64,000 nt of DNA, taken from positions 16,318 through 80,317 of the forward strand of contig JAJCXR010000063.1 in assembly GCA_029263315.1 (NCBI GenBank), written 5' to 3'. Below, in pieces: positions 48,497-60,685 of this stretch (its first letter is position 1; each line of letters begins with the position of its first letter). The position numbers were made by a program, and so were the translations under genes. This DNA comes from Acidobacteriota bacterium (GTDB lineage Bacteria > Acidobacteriota > Thermoanaerobaculia > Multivoradales > J023). The notes beneath the pieces are model-generated. The model searched no databases and was not told where the DNA came from. It was given only the letters and a program-made list of their open reading frames with translations.

Positions 48497-49405
48497 ATGG
48501 GCCTGCTGACCGGACCCGCCAGCCTCACCCGTTTCAACATCGTCGCCCTGCCGCCAGAGTTGGACTTCGAAATGGCTCGTTTCATGGAGATTCAGCCCGG
48601 CTCGGAAGTTCGGGAACGGTCCGGATTTGTGCCCATCGAACCCGAGGCCCCTTACGAGGTGGGCACCCAACGCTACGCTTTTCGAGTCCGCATCGACAAG
48701 CTGAGCCCTGATCCGACGGCCGTCGGCGAGCGCCTCAAGCAGCTCATCCGCAGCGAGATCGAGCTCACCGGAGCCGAGTTTGTTGGCCCTAAGAAACGCA
48801 AACGGCTCAAGGAACTGGCCGAAGAAGAGCTGATCGTCAAGTCGACACCCCGCTCGAAGATCATCGAATGCTGCATCGACGGCCAGATCCTGCACGTCGC
48901 CAGCACCGCCAAGGCCTACCTGGGTATCGTCCTCGAGCTGTTGCGCAAGATCGGCGTCGCGGCCGAAATCAAGGCGCCGTGGATCGATCGCGAAGATCCC
49001 GACATCGAGAGCGACTTGATCATGGTGCGTGAGCCGGGCCAATCGGTGCTCGGGTGTCGCTTTCTCAAGGCCTTGATGGGCGATCCAGAGGTGATGATCG
49101 AAGGTGAGGCCGGCAATGTGCGCTTGGTGACCTCCGAAGCCCGGGTCACGCTGACCGGTGCGGTCTTGCCGGAGCTACACCGCTACGTCGAGCAAGGTGC
49201 CGAGATCCTCTCCGCTAAAGTCGTCACCGCCGCCACCGGCTTCCGTTTCGATGCCCTCAGCTACAAACTCAACGGCCTACGCATCGAAACCGACCGCCAC
49301 GACCACTGGACGGAGCTCTTGGACGAGCGGCTGGAGAAAATCGACGCCGCTTGGGAATTGCTGGATAGAAAGTACGAAGAGCTGGCGGCGGAGATCCTCA
49401 GCTAG
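48497..49405 (+). CDS. rdgC: Recombination-associated protein RdgC
   Basis: 302 residues from ATG 48497, preceded by GAGGAG; the longer ORF from 48449 is rejected. The length equals the usual 300-305 residues of RdgC. The N-terminal LTRFNIVALPPELDFEMAR, the conserved helical block EIELTGAEFVGPKKRKRLKE, and the C-terminal repeats match the family. RdgC is a ring-shaped DNA-binding protein that restrains RecA-mediated exchange. Three operator-like palindromes stand in its upstream region, so its expression may be controlled, perhaps by a damage-responsive repressor. It stands alone in its transcription unit and is followed by a dispersed repeat. Confidence 0.85.
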   Translation: MGLLTGPASLTRFNIVALPPELDFEMARFMEIQPGSEVRERSGFVPIEPEAPYEVGTQRYAFRVRIDKLSPDPTAVGERLKQLIRSEIELTGAEFVGPKKRKRLKELAEEELIVKSTPRSKIIECCIDGQILHVASTAKAYLGIVLELLRKIGVAAEIKAPWIDREDPDIESDLIMVREPGQSVLGCRFLKALMGDPEVMIEGEAGNVRLVTSEARVTLTGAVLPELHRYVEQGAEILSAKVVTAATGFRFDALSYKLNGLRIETDRHDHWTELLDERLEKIDAAWELLDRKYEELAAEILS

Positions 49406-49464
49406 CCGTCCATACAGTTTTAGCGCCCCCTGCCGCTCCTTCGCGCCAAGAAACCATGTGAGAA

Positions 49465-49738
49465 CTGGAGAAAAAGAATTGGATTGTGGCCCTGAAGGGG
49501 CCGGTGTTAGTAGCCCGGGCCGCCCGATCTGAGCGTCTGCGATCAGGAGGGCGCTCCGGGCGGGGCGCTCCGGGCGGGGCGCCCCCGGCGGGGCGCCCCC
49601 GGCGAGGCCGAGACGACACAGTCCAGGGTAGCCCATTCATCCCAGGGTGGCGTCGCTGCGCTCCTGACCCTGGGCTTTTATTGAGTACCCCTGGCGGGGT
49701 CAAAAACCAGGGGACAAACCTCTGTTTGGTTCGTTGTC
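49465..49738 (-). repeat. Dispersed repeat element, copy C (inverted relative to copy A)
   Basis: The reverse complement matches 10901-11183 in order and nearly base for base in the blocks AACGAACC, CAGAGGTTTGTCC, GACCCCGCCAGGGGTACTCA and CCCAGGGT/ACCCTGGG. The GC-rich tract has GCCGGGGGCGCCCC units instead of GCCGGGGGCACCTT. Read on the + strand, the stem CCCAGGGT...ACCCTGGG is followed by CTTTTATT, so it could act as a terminator for rdgC. Like copy A it fills a gap between convergent genes. No ORF is credible in it. Confidence 0.85.
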
Positions 49739-49880
49739 TTTTGGAAGCGCGCAACCCGGCGTCCGGGCCAACTCGATGAGAGTACTATGTGTAGCTCCCT
49801 CCCGTTGTCCCGAAATCGGCCCGAGCGGCAGGCTCTTGGAGCTCAGGAGCCCGCGGCCCATTCCACAGCTCTACGTCTCC

Positions 49881-50717
49881 TCAGAACTCCACATAGCGCA
49901 AGAAGAACGAGGCCGTGTCGACCCGCTTCGACAACAGGAGCTCGGCCAGCTCGGGGGTGAGGACAAATTGCCCGGCCCGCAATCCGTCGTCGGTTTGCAG
50001 CAATAGCTCGAAGGCTGCCACTTGCTCGGGGAACCGTTCATGCATCTGCTGGAGGCCGGCGGCGGTAACCTCCAAGGCCTTGAAAACGGAGACTTCAGAG
50101 ACGGTGATCACTTCGAGCATCAGGTGTTGCTCGGCGCTGCCGGCGAAGACTTTGACCCCGTCGATGCCCTGCCCTCGGAGGTAGCTCACCACTTCGGCAC
50201 CGACCGCCGAGTCGGCGGGGGGCTTGCGCGGCAGGGTCACCAAATCGACAAAACCCGCCGGCGTATAACGAATCCGCGCCTCGCTGCTGCGGTTGTTGTC
50301 GCGCCGCCGGGGTTCCGGCAGGGCCAGCTCCCGTTGACCCACCAGATCGCTCAGGGAACGTTCCTCGCTGAGGCGAGCGTCGGCCGCCATTTGGGTCGTC
50401 TTGTGCCCTTCGATGAGGCGAGCGTTGCCATAATCCACCTTGTTGAGCGCTTCGGTTCTGGCGACATCGATTTCCGAGGCGTCGTAGAACGCCTGCGTGC
50501 CGCTGGGCAGGGTGACGATGGCCTTGTCGCCCTCAATGCGGTATTTGCCGTCGGTGGTGATTTGCGAGCCGTCCTTGAGCACGACGATATACGCCATCGT
50601 CGGGCTCGCCAGGAGCACTAAGATCAAGCAAATCAAGCTCCGGGCCCAAGGGGCAGGAATGCGGCGGCTGGCGGAAGACGAGTCGGCGGCGGCGGAACGA
50701 TCGAGCTGCAGAATCAT
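49881..50717 (-). CDS. Exported protein of unknown function
   Basis: 278 residues from ATG 50717 (AAGGAG upstream); a longer frame to 50747 would overlap the carA leader more. The N-terminal hydrophobic stretch (LICLILVLLASPTMAY) is a signal peptide or anchor. The mature part starts with a small beta domain (VVLKDGSQITTDGKYRIEGD, KAIVTLPSGTQAFYDASEID) seen in many acidobacterial exported proteins. The C-terminal half is a mixed fold (GIDGVKVFAGSAEQHLMLEV). I cannot assign a function. It is divergent from carA with 111 bp between the start codons. Confidence 0.72.
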   Translation of the reverse strand: MILQLDRSAAADSSSASRRIPAPWARSLICLILVLLASPTMAYIVVLKDGSQITTDGKYRIEGDKAIVTLPSGTQAFYDASEIDVARTEALNKVDYGNARLIEGHKTTQMAADARLSEERSLSDLVGQRELALPEPRRRDNNRSSEARIRYTPAGFVDLVTLPRKPPADSAVGAEVVSYLRGQGIDGVKVFAGSAEQHLMLEVITVSEVSVFKALEVTAAGLQQMHERFPEQVAAFELLLQTDDGLRAGQFVLTPELAELLLSKRVDTASFFLRYVEF

Positions 50718-50828
50718 GGATTGCTCCTTGGCGTATTGGGCGAGCATCGAAGCTGTTGTATGATAACTCGGTCACGACGGATTCAGAAGCCCAGCAGCCC
50801 GCAAGTCACCTTTCCCGATATCGAGATC

Positions 50829-51977
50829 ATGCCCGCAAGTGCCCCAACGGAAGGAATTCTGCTGCTCGAAGACGGCAGTCTCTATCGAGGGCTCGCCGAG
50901 TCGAAGGGCACGGCGTTCGGCGAAGTGGTCTTCAATACCTCGATGACCGGCTATCAGGAGATCCTCACCGATCCTTCCTATCGCCGTCAGATCGTCGTCA
51001 TGACGCAGCCCCACATCGGCAACTACGGCACCGATCCGAGCGTCGACGAGTCGAGGCGCCCCTGGGTCGAAGGTTTCATCGCCCGCCGTTTCACCGACCG
51101 GGTGTCTCACCATGACAACTCGAAGGGCTTGCTCGAGTATCTCAACGACCACCGCATCCCCTCCCTGGCGGCCATCGACACCCGCGCCTTGGTGCGACGG
51201 CTGCGCCAGCAAGGTGCCATGCGCGGCGTGGTGAGCAGCGAGGTCGACGACCTCGAGAACCTGCGGGCACGGCTAGCGGACGTGCCGCCGATGCAGGGTC
51301 AAGCCCTGGTGACGGAGGTCACCGGCCGCCAAGAGACGACGCTTTCCCCCTTGCCCGCCTCTCCTGGAGCCGCCGCGATGCAGCGTTGCGCCGACGGGGT
51401 GCACATCGCCCTCTACGATTTTGGAGCCAAGGCGAGCATCGCCACCTGCCTGCGCCAGCGGGGGGCCCGGGTGACCGTGCTGCCCGCCGATACCCCCGCC
51501 CGTCGACTGCAGGAGCTCGGCGTCCATGGCGTCATGCTGTCCAACGGCCCCGGCGATCCCGAGCCCTTGACCTCGGTGATCGAGACGGTACGCCAGCTGC
51601 TGCACGGCGAGCTGCCCATCTTCGGCATTTGCCTCGGCCACCAGCTCTTGGGCCTGGCGCTCGGCGGTCGCACCTACAAGCTCAAATTCGGCCATCACGG
51701 CGGCAACCAGCCGGTCCAGGAGCTGGCCACCGGCAAGGTGAGCATCACCAGCCAGAACCATGGCTTCGCCGTCGACCCCGACAGCCTGCCGAGCGGTTGC
51801 CGGGTGACCCACAAGAATCTCAACGACGGCACGGTCGAAGGCCTCGCCTTGGACGGTCGCGATGTCTACTCGGTGCAATACCATCCGGAAGCGGCGCCGG
51901 GACCCCACGACGCCTACGAGCTGTTCGATCGTTTCTTGATCCGGGCCGAAGCGCAGCTCGACCCCGGCACCAGCTGA
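50829..51977 (+). CDS. carA: Carbamoyl-phosphate synthase small subunit
   Basis: 382 residues from ATG 50829; an in-frame ATG at 50760 is possible. The N-terminal domain has GILLLEDGSLYRGLAE, FNTSMTGYQEILTDPSY and IGNYGTDPSVDESRRP, all typical. The glutaminase domain has the catalytic Cys in IFGICLGHQLLGLALG and the His/Glu pair in VQYHPEAAPGPHD. It releases ammonia from glutamine for the large subunit, which makes carbamoyl phosphate for arginine and pyrimidine synthesis. A LolC/E-type gene lies between it and carB. The upstream Acidobacteria-type exported protein is transcribed away from it. Confidence 0.96.
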   Translation: MPASAPTEGILLLEDGSLYRGLAESKGTAFGEVVFNTSMTGYQEILTDPSYRRQIVVMTQPHIGNYGTDPSVDESRRPWVEGFIARRFTDRVSHHDNSKGLLEYLNDHRIPSLAAIDTRALVRRLRQQGAMRGVVSSEVDDLENLRARLADVPPMQGQALVTEVTGRQETTLSPLPASPGAAAMQRCADGVHIALYDFGAKASIATCLRQRGARVTVLPADTPARRLQELGVHGVMLSNGPGDPEPLTSVIETVRQLLHGELPIFGICLGHQLLGLALGGRTYKLKFGHHGGNQPVQELATGKVSITSQNHGFAVDPDSLPSGCRVTHKNLNDGTVEGLALDGRDVYSVQYHPEAAPGPHDAYELFDRFLIRAEAQLDPGTS

Positions 51978-51991
51978 ATCGCCATCCCCCA

Positions 51992-53269
51992 ATGAGCTCC
52001 ACCAACCCACGCCGCAGCAGCATGCAACGCCATCTGCCGTTGCCGTGGGTGATCGCTTGGCGTTATTTGCGCGGTCGGCGTTCCCAAATGCTCAACAGCA
52101 CGGCCTTGGCCGCCCTCTCGGCCACCACCTTGGGGGTCATGGCCATGGTCTTGGCCATGGCCTTGATGTCGGGCTATACCAGCGATCTCAAACGGCGGTT
52201 GATCGGCCTGCAGGGGGAGATCATCGCTTCCCCATTGGATCAGAGCTACTTCAACGAGCAACGCCAAGCCTTGGAGCAGGCGGCGGCCCTTCCCGATGTC
52301 GAGCGGCTGAGCCTGGTGTCCTACGGTGAAGGCTCGTTGTCCAGCAGCGCCTTGACGGAGGGGGTCAGCGTCGTTCTGCGGGGGGTCGATTCGGCGACCG
52401 ATCCGGTGGTCCGCCAAGCCCTGAGCGCCGACACGCAGATCCCGGAGACAGCGAGCCTGGAGGCCGACGCCAGCGGCGTTTCGGGCGTCCTGCTCGGCCC
52501 CGAGCTGGCCCGCCGCCTGGCCGTCGGGACGGGCGACCCGTTGCGCTTGGTGGTCCTGGACGTCAGCCAAGGACGGCCCCGTTTTCGCTACCGCAGCGTG
52601 CGCGTGGCCGGCGGGTTCAGCACCGGCTTCGCCGAGTTCGACGCCACTTGGGTGCTGCTCGACCGTCAGCTGCTGCGCCAGCTGCGGGGCTCCAGCGGGC
52701 TCGATGTCGCCGAATTCAAGCTAGGCTCGCCGGAAGACACGGAGAAAGCGACCGCGGCCATCGAATCGCTGCTCGGAAGCGGTTGGCTGGTGCATCACTG
52801 GCTGAGCCTCAACCGAGAGCTCTTCGCCGCCCTGCAATTGCAGGAAGCTTTGCTCTTCCTGGTGCTCGGGCTGATCGTTGTCGTCTCCACCTTCAACGTC
52901 GCCTCGACCTTGGTCATTCTGGTGCGAGAAAAAATGCGCGATGTCGGCGTCTTGGGGGCCATGGGGCTCGCCCCCGGCAACGTGGCACGGACGATCATCG
53001 CCTACGGCATGGGCCTGGGCGCTCTGGGCACCCTGCTCGGTATCGCCCTCGGTGCCGGCAGCGCTTGGGTGATCACCCGATGGGAGCTGGTGCGCTTCGA
53101 TCCCGAGGTGGCGGCCATCTATTTCATCGATTCCGTGCCCTTCCTCATCGAGGCTACAGACTTGGCGGCGATCGGCGGCTTTTCCTTGCTCGTCACCTTC
53201 GTCGCCTGCCTGTTGCCAGCCCAGCGGGCGGCTCGCTTGCAACCCTCGACGGCGCTCCGCATGGAATGA
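51992..53269 (+). CDS. LolC/LolE-type ABC transporter permease
   Basis: 425 residues from ATG 51992, 14 bp after carA. An N-terminal membrane helix (MVLAMALMSGYTSDLKRRL) is followed by a large periplasmic domain (residues 60-275) and three C-terminal helices (LFLVLGLIVVVSTFNVASTLVILV, ... GMGLGALGTLLGIALGAGS, LAAIGGFSLLVTFVACLLP). VREKMRDVGVLGAMGLAPGNVA and PAQRAARLQPSTALRME are the classic FtsX/MacB-family ends. It likely releases lipoproteins from the inner membrane with a LolD-like ATPase, but no ATPase gene is next to it. A hairpin terminator follows. Confidence 0.9.
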   Translation: MSSTNPRRSSMQRHLPLPWVIAWRYLRGRRSQMLNSTALAALSATTLGVMAMVLAMALMSGYTSDLKRRLIGLQGEIIASPLDQSYFNEQRQALEQAAALPDVERLSLVSYGEGSLSSSALTEGVSVVLRGVDSATDPVVRQALSADTQIPETASLEADASGVSGVLLGPELARRLAVGTGDPLRLVVLDVSQGRPRFRYRSVRVAGGFSTGFAEFDATWVLLDRQLLRQLRGSSGLDVAEFKLGSPEDTEKATAAIESLLGSGWLVHHWLSLNRELFAALQLQEALLFLVLGLIVVVSTFNVASTLVILVREKMRDVGVLGAMGLAPGNVARTIIAYGMGLGALGTLLGIALGAGSAWVITRWELVRFDPEVAAIYFIDSVPFLIEATDLAAIGGFSLLVTFVACLLPAQRAARLQPSTALRME

Positions 53270-53732
53270 GCAGCGCAGGCAATGAACGGCAGGGATGACA
53301 TGAGCTGTGGATGGAATGTGACCGCGACCCAGGCCTTGGCAACCTTACCCGGCCCCCTGAACGGCCGAAGGGGACCGCGTCAAGCGGCCCCCTTGGTTAT
53401 GAAATCGCGTGTCCCGAAGGTCACGGATTGAGTAGGGATTTGGGACAGGAGCCAAAGGTTGCGCCATGACGACTCAATCCCCTGCTCCCTGGGGCCGAAT
53501 ATTCGCAAGTTACGAGTGCAACCTGGTCGGCCCCGGTGGGATGGCTGTGCAAGACAGCCTGTTCACATTGATATATACGGAGCAACGCATGGAGACGTTT
53601 CATGCCAGCGCCAAAGAATCGGCTTATTTGCCCCCAGAAGGTGACCAAAAACCACCTACCCGTGATCAACGGCCTGTAGGACGGGATGAGCCATCGGCCG
53701 CCTCAGGTCTCAAAAGATAGAAGGATAGAACG
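53270..53732 (+). other. Leader region between the permease gene and carB
   Basis: 463 bp. A terminator hairpin lies at 53368-53394. Two overlapping ORFs of 60-84 codons (53421-53720, either strand) lack supporting features; one begins ATGACGACTCAATCC at 53466 with weak AGG upstream. The carB promoter and leader must be here. AAGGA stands at 53719-53723 before the carB ATG. Confidence 0.5.
53368..53394 (+). terminator. Hairpin terminator after the permease gene
   Basis: AAGGGG-a-CCGC-gtcaa-GCGG-c-CCCCTT forms a long stem with one mismatch, 98 bp after the stop codon. The tail GGTTATGAA is poor in T. Confidence 0.55.
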
Positions 53733-56984
<3,252 letters not shown>

Positions 56985-57145
56985 CGTCGTCCCCGGCAGA
57001 CGGTGGCCCACGGCACCCCAGCCGGTGATCACGGAAAGCGTCGGCAGCATCTCGACGCCTCCGATATAGTGTGTCCGTCGAGACCTGACCTCGACTGGAT
57101 ATCGCCCTGCCCACCGCTCTGACCCATGGAGCCCTCTACCTACGG

Positions 57146-58462
57146 ATGCGTCGCAGCCGTCTTCTAGCCCAAACCCGTCGAGTGCTCCGCCGTTTGGCGG
57201 ATGGCATACCCCTGACTTGGCGTGGTGCCTTGGTCACCGCTCTGGCCGGCCTGGCCCTGTGGCGCCTTGGCTATGGCAGCCTCGACCTTTTGGTCTTCGT
57301 CATCGGTGTCGGCGGCCTCAGCCTGGTGATCCTGGCGGCCCTGCTGGTCTCCGGGGCAACCTTGTACCTGCGCCGTCACGATACCGCCAAGGGCGGTGGT
57401 GAGCCCCGCTTTCTGGAATCCGGCTCCCCCATCCGCAGCGGCTTCCGCTTGCCCGGCCTCGAGCTCCTACCGATGGTTCGCCTGCGCTGGCGCTGGCAGA
57501 CGCCCGACCAGGTCGACTGCCGACAGGTGTGGCGCCAAGGTGATCTGGTGGAGGAAGTGGTGGCTCGACGGCGCTGCCATGTGGAGCAGCTGCGCCGCCG
57601 ATTCGAGGTCTTCGACGCCTTCGGCCTCTGCCGCCTGTCCTGGGAACGGTCGCAAGCCCTGCCGTTGACGGTGCTGCCGGACCGCGGTCGGCTCAAGCAC
57701 CTGCCGGTGGTGCAGTCGATGGTGGCCGGGGAGGGCATCCCCCACCCCGCCGGCAAACCCCTCGGCGATCGCATGGAGATCCGTCGCTACGTGCCGGGGG
57801 ACTCGGTGCGCAACATCCTGTGGAAAACCTTCGCCCGCACCCGCCAGCTCAACGTCCGCATCGCCGAGCGCAGCCTCGACCCCGGGCGCAAGACCGTCGC
57901 CTATTTGCTCACCGGTACCGACGACGAAGCCGCAGCAGCGGCGGCCCGAGTCGCCCTGGAGAGCGGTGCCTTGGGGGACCGCTGGTTGTTCGGCGCCGAC
58001 GGTGCCCCACGGCCGATCGATCAGCTGGACGAAGCCCTGCTGGCGATCGCCCGTTCCGGCTCGCTGCTCGCCCCGGCAGCGGGCCGCGACGGCAGGCCGC
58101 GGGGGGATTTGAGCCGCTTCCTCAGCCAACCGCAAGTCTGCGACGAGCTCTCGGTCATCGTCTTTGCCTCGGCCCGTGACGGCGCCTGGCGTCATGAAGC
58201 CTTGGAAGCCTGCCGCACTTTCAAAGGGTCCTTGACCTTCGTCTTGGCCACCGATGGCATTGAGCAACCGGCCCCAGAGGCCTGGTGGCACCGGCTACTT
58301 TTTCGCCCGGCGCCGTCCGTCGGCATTCAACGCCAGGATCTGTCACAGCTCATCCAACACCTCGGCTCGGCGGGCTTTTCGGCCCTGGTGGTAGATCGCA
58401 GCAGCGGACGGTCCTTCGGCGGCCAGCGGCTCGGACTGCCCGCCGGGGGGGGCATCCAATGA
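57146..58462 (+). CDS. DUF58 domain protein (MoxR-associated)
   Basis: 438 residues. Two N-terminal membrane helices (ALVTALAGLALWRLGYGSLD, LLVFVIGVGGLSLVILAALL) are followed by a periplasm- or cytoplasm-facing beta part and the DUF58 core. The signature is GDRMEIRRYVPGDSVRNILW, then KTFARTRQLNVRIAE. DUF58 proteins occur with MoxR ATPases and transglutaminase-like proteins, as here. The next start overlaps its stop (ATGA). Role in membrane-protein maturation or stress is suggested for the family, not proven. The 161 bp between carB and this gene have no other feature. Confidence 0.9.
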   Translation: MRRSRLLAQTRRVLRRLADGIPLTWRGALVTALAGLALWRLGYGSLDLLVFVIGVGGLSLVILAALLVSGATLYLRRHDTAKGGGEPRFLESGSPIRSGFRLPGLELLPMVRLRWRWQTPDQVDCRQVWRQGDLVEEVVARRRCHVEQLRRRFEVFDAFGLCRLSWERSQALPLTVLPDRGRLKHLPVVQSMVAGEGIPHPAGKPLGDRMEIRRYVPGDSVRNILWKTFARTRQLNVRIAERSLDPGRKTVAYLLTGTDDEAAAAAARVALESGALGDRWLFGADGAPRPIDQLDEALLAIARSGSLLAPAAGRDGRPRGDLSRFLSQPQVCDELSVIVFASARDGAWRHEALEACRTFKGSLTFVLATDGIEQPAPEAWWHRLLFRPAPSVGIQRQDLSQLIQHLGSAGFSALVVDRSSGRSFGGQRLGLPAGGGIQ

Positions 58463-60639
58463 GAGCTGCCACTCTGATACCGGCCGCCAACTCCCCTTGG
58501 GCCAGTGCCTCCCGAGCCTGCGTCTTGGCCATCGCCGCCCTGCTCCTGGCCTGGCCCTTGACCTTCCCTTCCGGTCTGTTGGGGGCCGCCCTCGGTGGTC
58601 TGGCGGGGGCCCTGGGGGCCGATCTCCTGGCCCGGCGTCAACCCCATCTGCGCTTGATGTCGGTGCTCTTGCTGTGCCTCCTGGTACTGGGCTGCGGCCT
58701 GGGGCTGGCATGGTTGTTGATTTCCAGCCGTTGGCTGGCCAGCCTGCTGGGACCGCTGCCGGCGTTACAGCTCAGCCAAGCGATGCAATGGTTTTTTGTC
58801 ATTGCCAGCGGCCTCTTCGCCCTGCGTTTTTCAGCCCAGCGATGGCCCCTGTTGGCGGTCCTCGAGGTGGCCTTTGTCGCCGCTTCGGTGGTGACCCGTT
58901 TTGCCGCCCACCGCGACGGCATGGTGCATCGGCCGCTGCGCATCGGCGACTGGGCTTGGAGCCGAGGCATCGACCCGGTTGTCATCTTCCTCGTCCTCGG
59001 CGGCCTTGGCAGCCTGCTGCTCGCCGCCATGCTGGTGTCGGAGGAGCGCCGTCGGCGCTTGCCATTGCATTTCTTGGCCCTACTGCTGGTGGCCCTGCTG
59101 CTGCTCGTCTTCGTGCGTACCGGGGGCCTGCCCAAACCCCAACCGGCGGGGGATCTCGGTCTGACCGGCGAGCCCCAGGATGCCTCGGGGGAGGGGGAGA
59201 CGGCCCAGGCCCGGGGCCAGTCGCAGAAAGGCGACAGCCACCAGATGGACGACCTGCCGTTCAAGGACGATTACGGCTCTCGGGGATCGCAGGCACCGGT
59301 GGCGGTGGTCCTGTTGCACGACGACTACTCGCCGCCCTCCGGCGTCTACTACTTCCGTCAGACGGTGTTTTCACAGTACAACGGCCAACGTTTGGTGCAG
59401 GCCACCCGCGACGATGTCGACCGCGACATCGTGCGCAGCTTCCCCAGCCGTCCCACCGCCGTCGCCCTGGTACCGCCGGTGAGCAAGATACGCAAGACCC
59501 TGCGCACCAGCACCGGCCTGTTGGTGGACCATGTACGCCCCTTCGCCCTCGACTCCCCGGCCCGCTTTGCGCCCACCCGCAATCCCAATCCACAACGCTT
59601 CCAACGGGCCTTCGAGGTGCTCTCCCACGTCCAGATCCTGCCCTACGACGAGATGATCGGGCGACGTCCCGGCAACTCGAAGTGGACCGACGCCCAGTGG
59701 CGGCACTACAGCGAGGCGCCCCAGAACGATCGCTATTTACAGCTGGCGGAAGGGATCCTGGAACGCTTGCTGCCCGAATACCGCAGCGATCCCCTGGCCC
59801 AAGCCTTGGCCATCAAGGATTACCTCGACGTCAACGGTGTCTACAGCCGTAAGAGCACCCATGCGGGCGCCGGCGATCCGGCCGCCTCCTTCCTCTTCGG
59901 TGACCTCACCGGCTACTGCGTCCACTTCGCCCATGCCGCCACTTACCTCTTTCGCAGTCGCGGTATCCCGGCCCGGGTGGCCGCCGGGTATGCCGTCGCC
60001 GAGACCAGCCGTGGTCAGAGCTCGTCGATTCTCATCCGCGGAGCCGACGCCCATGCCTGGCCGGAGATCTACCTCGAAGATATCGGCTGGGTGGTGGTCG
60101 ACCTGTCGCCCCAGCAGTCCCTCGACGATCCTTGGGACGAAGCGGACCCCGAGCTCCAGCGCATGCTCGGCGACATGCTGCGGCAAGAGAGCTGGCAAGA
60201 GGAAGAGACGTCGGCCAATGCACCGCTGACTTGGAAAAAAGTCCTGGCCAGCCTCGCCCTGTTGCTGTGTTTTGTGTTGGCGGTGGCCTACATCATCAAG
60301 CTCTATCGGCGCCTGGTGCCCTTCTTCGGACCACCGAAGAAGCTCCCTCGCACCGCCTTCCGCGCCGCCTTGGACGGCCTGGCGGACGCCGGTTGGCGAC
60401 GGCGCTACGGTGAGAGCAGAGAAGACTTTGCGGCTCGCGTCAGCCCCTTGGCACCCACTTTTGGTGAGCTGACGCGGGCCCATGTGGCCCACTCCCTGGG
60501 TTCCGTGGACGGACGCCGGCCGGCCCCCGAGATGTTGCGTCTGAGCCATCAAACGACTCAGGAAATCGGTCAAACATTGCCCCCGTGGCGACGCCTGCTG
60601 GCGGTGCTGCATCCCTGGGCTTGGCTCCGGGTGCGCTGA
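58459..60639 (+). CDS. TgpA-like membrane transglutaminase family protein
   Basis: 726 residues from ATG 58459, in an ATGA overlap; the frame extends 58 codons upstream only as an overlap with the DUF58 gene. Six to seven helices fill residues 15-225. The transglutaminase-like core on the outer side has the triad Cys487 (TGYCVHFAHAATYLFRSRG), His532 (DAHAWPEIYLE) and Asp548 (WVVVDLSP). A further transmembrane helix (VLASLALLLCFVLAVAYIIKL) precedes a C-terminal cytoplasmic domain. Family members are membrane proteases or acyltransferases linked to DUF58 and MoxR. The catalytic triad is intact. Confidence 0.92.
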   Translation: MRAATLIPAANSPWASASRACVLAIAALLLAWPLTFPSGLLGAALGGLAGALGADLLARRQPHLRLMSVLLLCLLVLGCGLGLAWLLISSRWLASLLGPLPALQLSQAMQWFFVIASGLFALRFSAQRWPLLAVLEVAFVAASVVTRFAAHRDGMVHRPLRIGDWAWSRGIDPVVIFLVLGGLGSLLLAAMLVSEERRRRLPLHFLALLLVALLLLVFVRTGGLPKPQPAGDLGLTGEPQDASGEGETAQARGQSQKGDSHQMDDLPFKDDYGSRGSQAPVAVVLLHDDYSPPSGVYYFRQTVFSQYNGQRLVQATRDDVDRDIVRSFPSRPTAVALVPPVSKIRKTLRTSTGLLVDHVRPFALDSPARFAPTRNPNPQRFQRAFEVLSHVQILPYDEMIGRRPGNSKWTDAQWRHYSEAPQNDRYLQLAEGILERLLPEYRSDPLAQALAIKDYLDVNGVYSRKSTHAGAGDPAASFLFGDLTGYCVHFAHAATYLFRSRGIPARVAAGYAVAETSRGQSSSILIRGADAHAWPEIYLEDIGWVVVDLSPQQSLDDPWDEADPELQRMLGDMLRQESWQEEETSANAPLTWKKVLASLALLLCFVLAVAYIIKLYRRLVPFFGPPKKLPRTAFRAALDGLADAGWRRRYGESREDFAARVSPLAPTFGELTRAHVAHSLGSVDGRRPAPEMLRLSHQTTQEIGQTLPPWRRLLAVLHPWAWLRVR

Positions 60640-60685
60640 GCGGCGACAGCTCGAACTGTAGATTCCGACATTGTGATGTTGAGAT

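Noticed and set aside
51386..51991. Upstream part of the 627-codon permease frame
   Set aside because: It overlaps carA out of frame and is Arg/Pro-rich; the permease proper starts at 51992.
53466..53720. 84-codon ORF before carB
   Set aside because: Weak start signal, no recognisable domain, and an equally long ORF on the opposite strand.
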